Part shown: positions 61,225 through 64,000 of the stretch, piece after piece
How positions within the stretch are numbered: position 1 is the first letter of the stretch
Layout: every line of letters starts with the position of its first letter
NCBI GenBank assembly: GCA_963744905.1
Contig: CAVUUV010000007.1
Location: forward strand, 1 to 64,000
Origin: DATFFO01 sp963744905
GTDB lineage: Bacteria; Actinomycetota; Acidimicrobiia; Spongiisociales; ZC4RG35
Length of the DNA: 64,000 nt
Direction: 5' to 3'
Notes under the pieces: generated by a model
The model's input: the letters and a program-made list of their open reading frames with translations, nothing else
What the model was told of the DNA's origin: nothing
Database searches by the model: none
Position numbers and translations under genes: made by a program

Positions 61225-62013
61225 TTACTTGGGGACGAAGGACTGGTTGGGGGCGGCGGCCGCCACGTTGGGGAAGCGCTCGCTGGCGAGTTCCACCAGT
61301 CGGTCGACCTCATCGTCGGATCGTCTCGGGTCATGACTGGCGAAGAGCAGCTGGTCAACTCCGGCTTCGGCCGAGATCTTGGTGGCCTGCTCCCAGGTGC
61401 TGTGTCCATATCCCTTCTTCTCTTCGATCTCCTCGGGGAGATACTGGGCGTCGTGGACCAGGATGTCGGCTCCGTGGGACATCTCCACCAGGACCCGATC
61501 GGCCGCGGTCCCCGCCTCGTGGTCGGTCGCCACCACGATGGCCTGGCCCTCGAAGTCGAAGCGGTATCCCAGCCCTCCCTGAGGATGATGGAGGGGGAAG
61601 GTCGTTACGTTGACGCCTCCGATCTCGAAGGAGTCGGGCGAGGCTTCGAATTCGACGTCCGCGTCCCGGATCGAGACCGGGAACCAGGGGGGCGTGATGG
61701 CGTCACCGATGCCGCGAGCCGGGTCACCGAGCCCGAAGATTCGAAGGGCGATGTCCCTGCGCCACATGGGCGCACACATCGAAAGGCCCTGGATGTGGTC
61801 CCAGTGATAATGAGTCACCAGGATGTTGTAGGTGCCACCCGACCCGGGAACATCGGGGAGGATGCTGCGCAGCCCGGTCCCGGCATCCACGATCGCTATC
61901 ACGGACCCGTCGTCGTGGTGAAGGGAGTAGCAGGTTGTGTCGCCCCCGTGACGAGCGAACTCGGAGGTGCCGACGGGCATCGAGCCTCGAGCACCGTGAA
62001 TCTGTAGATACAA
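61225..62013 (-). CDS. Metallo-beta-lactamase-fold hydrolase
   Basis: The 262-residue protein begins YLQIHGARGSMPVGTSEF and has GGDTTCYSL, then the zinc motif in NILVTHYHWDHIQGL. Later ligands are in VVATDHEAG, ILVHDAQYLP and LLFASHDPRRSDDE. This group includes phosphodiesterase- and RNase-Z-like enzymes. It lies 108 bases upstream of the cyclase gene on the same strand, so a cyclic-nucleotide phosphodiesterase role is conceivable but unproven. TTG 62013 is the likely start, with GAGGA upstream; no ATG fits. Confidence 0.85.
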   Translation of the reverse strand: MYLQIHGARGSMPVGTSEFARHGGDTTCYSLHHDDGSVIAIVDAGTGLRSILPDVPGSGGTYNILVTHYHWDHIQGLSMCAPMWRRDIALRIFGLGDPARGIGDAITPPWFPVSIRDADVEFEASPDSFEIGGVNVTTFPLHHPQGGLGYRFDFEGQAIVVATDHEAGTAADRVLVEMSHGADILVHDAQYLPEEIEEKKGYGHSTWEQATKISAEAGVDQLLFASHDPRRSDDEVDRLVELASERFPNVAAAAPNQSFVPK

Positions 62014-62086
62014 AGTGGCCTGTCCTCGGTTGGTGAACGGATTGAGCGTAGAGGGTCGCCCTGGGGTGAGGCGACCCGGGAGACTC

Positions 62087-62482
62087 CTATTTGCGGGGAA
62101 CGTCGGGGAGCAGGTTGGAGCGGAGCATGATCTCGTGGCGGTAGGAGCGGTGGATCTCACGTATCTTCTCATCCGCCTCGGCGCTGAGATCGTCGATCTT
62201 CTCTTCCATCTTCTCCACCTCGCCCTTGAGTCGGTCGATCTCGTCCTGCAATTCCATGACCTGCTTGACCCCTTCCAGGTTCAGCCCCTGGCCGGTCAAT
62301 TCGGCGATGAGACGCAGGCGCTCGATGTCCTCCTGGGAGTAGCGCCGGGTCCCCCCGGGGGTCCGATACGGCTCGATCAGCCCCCGGCGCTCGTAGATGC
62401 GCAGCGTCTGGGGGTGCATGCCGGCCAGTTCGGCAGCCACCGAGATCACGAATACGGCTCTCTTGCGGGACCGATCGCTCAT
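62087..62482 (-). CDS. hspR: Heat-shock repressor HspR (MerR family)
   Basis: The 131-residue protein has the MerR winged helix FVISVAAELAGMHPQTLRIY and ERRGLIEPYRTPGGTRRYSQ, with DIERLRLIAELTGQGLNLEG and a coiled-coil tail (VMELQDEIDRLKGEVEKMEE). HspR in actinobacteria binds HAIR sites, with DnaK as co-repressor. It follows dnaJ with 10 bases between, as in the classic operon, and a HAIR-like site lies before clpB at 39945. Confidence 0.96.
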   Translation of the reverse strand: MSDRSRKRAVFVISVAAELAGMHPQTLRIYERRGLIEPYRTPGGTRRYSQEDIERLRLIAELTGQGLNLEGVKQVMELQDEIDRLKGEVEKMEEKIDDLSAEADEKIREIHRSYRHEIMLRSNLLPDVPRK

Positions 62483-62492
62483 GGCACCACCA

Positions 62493-63638
62493 TCATTCCA
62501 GGTACGGCTCGAAGTGGCCGCGCATGTCGGCGGTCTCGTAGGTGTCGAGCTGCTCGAGCAACTTCTTCTCGTCCTTGGAGAGCTTGTCGGGAACCTGGAT
62601 CTCCACCCGGGCCAAGAGGTCTCCGGGTCGTCCCCTGCCGCCGGTCACACCCCTGCCCCGTACCCGGAACACCTTTCCCGACTGGGTGCCGGGGGGGATC
62701 TTGATTCGCACCGATCCGTTCATGGTGGGCACGTTCAGCTTGGTTCCAAGGGCCGCCTCCGAGAAGGAAATGGGAACCGTCACGGTCAGGTTGTTGCCCG
62801 ACCTCCCGAAGATGGGATGGGGGGTGACGTGGACCTTGACCAGCAGGTCCCCGGGAGGGCCTCCGTTGCGACCCGGCCCGCCCTTGCCGGCCAGGCGGAT
62901 GGTGGCGCCATCCTTGACCCCGGCCGGGATGCGGACGTTGATGGACCGGGTACGTACCTCCGAGCCCGATCCACGACATACGGTGCACGGTTCATCGATG
63001 ATCACTCCCGATCCCCGGCATTGCGGGCAGGCCTCGCTGAAGGAGAAGAAGCCCTGGTTGCGGGCCACCGAGCCGGTCCCGCCACAGGTGGGACAGCTCT
63101 GGGGACGGCTGGGGGGCTCGGCCCCGGTCCCACCGCAGTGGGAGCAGGCCGCCTGGCCCCGCACCTGAAGGGTGGTGGTCAGACCGGAGAAGGCCTCGTC
63201 GAACGAGATGGTCAAGTCCGACGACGAATCGGTGCCGCGGACCGGTGCCGCCCCCGAGCGGCGGCCACCCCGGGCTCCGGCTCCGCCGAACAGGTCGCCA
63301 AGCCCGCCCAAACCTCCGAACAAGTCGGACAGGTCTTCGACCCTGACCTGTTGCTGGCCCCCGAATCCGCCACCGCCGAAGCCTCCGCCTGCGAAGGCGC
63401 CGGAGGAGGCCAACCTCCTGACCTGGTCGTATTCCTTGCGCTGCTCGGGGTCTGACAGCGTGGCGTAGGCCTCCGACACCTCCTTGAATCGTTCCTCGGC
63501 GGTGGCATCGCCGGGATTGGCGTCGGGATGGAGCTTCTGGGCAAGCTTGCGGTAGGCGCGCTTGATCTCGTCCTGGGGGGCATCTTGGGCCACTCCCAGG
63601 ACCGAGTAGAAGTCCTTCTCGACCCACTCTCGGTTCAT
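62493..63638 (-). CDS. dnaJ: Chaperone DnaJ
   Basis: The 381-residue protein has a J domain (DFYSVLGVAQDAPQDEIKRA, HPD in LHPDANPGD), a Gly-rich region (AGGGFGGGGFGGQQQ, FGGLGGLGDLFGGAGARGG), four zinc motifs (CSHCGGTG, CPTCGGTG, CPQCRGSG, CTVCRGSG) and the C-terminal substrate domain (VRIPAGVKDGATIRLAGKGG). It stimulates DnaK ATPase and delivers unfolded clients. The start is ATG 63638, with grpE ending four bases upstream. Confidence 0.97.
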   Translation of the reverse strand: MNREWVEKDFYSVLGVAQDAPQDEIKRAYRKLAQKLHPDANPGDATAEERFKEVSEAYATLSDPEQRKEYDQVRRLASSGAFAGGGFGGGGFGGQQQVRVEDLSDLFGGLGGLGDLFGGAGARGGRRSGAAPVRGTDSSSDLTISFDEAFSGLTTTLQVRGQAACSHCGGTGAEPPSRPQSCPTCGGTGSVARNQGFFSFSEACPQCRGSGVIIDEPCTVCRGSGSEVRTRSINVRIPAGVKDGATIRLAGKGGPGRNGGPPGDLLVKVHVTPHPIFGRSGNNLTVTVPISFSEAALGTKLNVPTMNGSVRIKIPPGTQSGKVFRVRGRGVTGGRGRPGDLLARVEIQVPDKLSKDEKKLLEQLDTYETADMRGHFEPYLE

Positions 63639-63642
63639 CGCC

Positions 63643-64000
63643 TCAGTCCTCGTACTCGAGCGCCACCAGTGCGGGGCGGACCAGACGGTCCTTGAGTTTG
63701 TACCCTCGCCTCAGCTCCTCGCTGACCATGAGACGGCCTTCTCCCTCCGAAGGAGAAACCACGGCCTCATGGATCTCGGGATCGAAGGGCTCGCCCTCGC
63801 TCGGGACGATTTCGAGCCCCAGGTTGGCCAGTATTCCCAGCAGCTGGTCATGGGTGCGCAACATGCCCGCCAGCAGCTTCCTCTCGGACTCGGTCGAGGC
63901 CTCCACCGCCACGGCGGCGTCGAAGCTGTCCAGGGCGGGCAGCAGATCAGCCACCACCCGCTCTGCTGCCCGCTGGGTGGTCTCGGACTGCTCGCGGATG
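63643..64000 (-). CDS. grpE: Nucleotide exchange factor GrpE (partial)
   Basis: The C-terminal 118 or so residues are present. The long helix (VVADLLPALDSFDAAVAVEA, then LLAGMLRTHDQLLGILANLG) leads into the beta-domain LEIVPSEGEPFDPEIHEAVV and GYKLKDRLVRPALVALEYED. The N-terminus and probably dnaK lie beyond the window. GrpE frees ADP from DnaK. It is co-transcribed with dnaJ and hspR. Confidence 0.93.
   Translation of the reverse strand, partial: IREQSETTQRAAERVVADLLPALDSFDAAVAVEASTESERKLLAGMLRTHDQLLGILANLGLEIVPSEGEPFDPEIHEAVVSPSEGEGRLMVSEELRRGYKLKDRLVRPALVALEYED

Noticed and set aside
1..64000. tRNA or rRNA genes
   Set aside because: Gaps were read for cloverleaf-like and rRNA-like sequence and none was seen. 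The GC stems found belong to repeats and terminators.

Overview
The window is GC-rich (roughly two thirds G+C) bacterial chromosome, densely packed with genes on both strands. It most likely comes from an actinobacterium, possibly class Acidimicrobiia (inferred, not tested). Evidence: an actinobacterial-type heat-shock arrangement (grpE-dnaJ-hspR) with a HAIR-like HspR operator before clpB; an actinobacterial-style SpoU methylase; GTG/TTG starts; and exported proteins built as signal or anchor, then a Thr/Ser/Pro-rich linker, then a domain. No tRNA, rRNA, CRISPR array or transposase was seen.

Layout. 1-4.4 kb: polysaccharide genes (Wzz partial, WecB) beside two broken ones (glycosyltransferase, sugar-phosphate transferase). 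4.5-12 kb: a nuclease-LTD lipoprotein, an orphan sensor kinase, a frameshifted metallo-beta-lactamase-fold (MBL) protein, an MFS exporter, a membrane protein, a GNAT enzyme and a secreted protein, punctuated by three copies of a GC-rich palindromic repeat. 12-21 kb: glycerol and glycerol-3-phosphate metabolism (plsY-glpK, then glpAB fusion-glpC on the other strand), with a Ser/Thr kinase and a 70-bp tandem repeat between them. 21-31.5 kb: two polar amino-acid ABC transporters around dxs and a HAD/SpoU pair. The second (aapJQMP) lies exactly between two near-identical long palindromes. 31.5-36.2 kb: extracytoplasmic proteins and an M20 peptidase. 36.2-39.5 kb: a YdeI-like gene between two inverted 57-bp palindromes, a PadR/NfeD/SPFH operon and mscL. 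40-42.6 kb: clpB. 43.7-48.5 kb: a four-gene ApbE/ferric-reductase-like operon divergent from a two-component system. 49-52.4 kb: a TRAP transporter, with the binding protein on the opposite strand. 52.5-57.3 kb: kynureninase, an SLH-CapA surface protein and a broken secreted protein. 57.3-64 kb: a 1267-residue soluble-adenylyl-cyclase-like protein, an MBL hydrolase, hspR, dnaJ and partial grpE.

How genes connect. PlsY and GlpK feed phospholipid synthesis and glycerol use, and GlpAB/GlpC oxidise glycerol-3-phosphate. HspR probably represses both its own operon and clpB. The two ABC importers, the TRAP system, kynureninase and the M20 peptidase suggest a heterotroph using amino acids and organic acids. 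Seven genes carry frameshifts and/or internal stops in otherwise well-conserved reading frames (an eighth, the HAD-SpoU junction, lacks an expected stop). That density suggests consensus errors in the assembly as well as real gene decay, so the broken genes should be treated cautiously.
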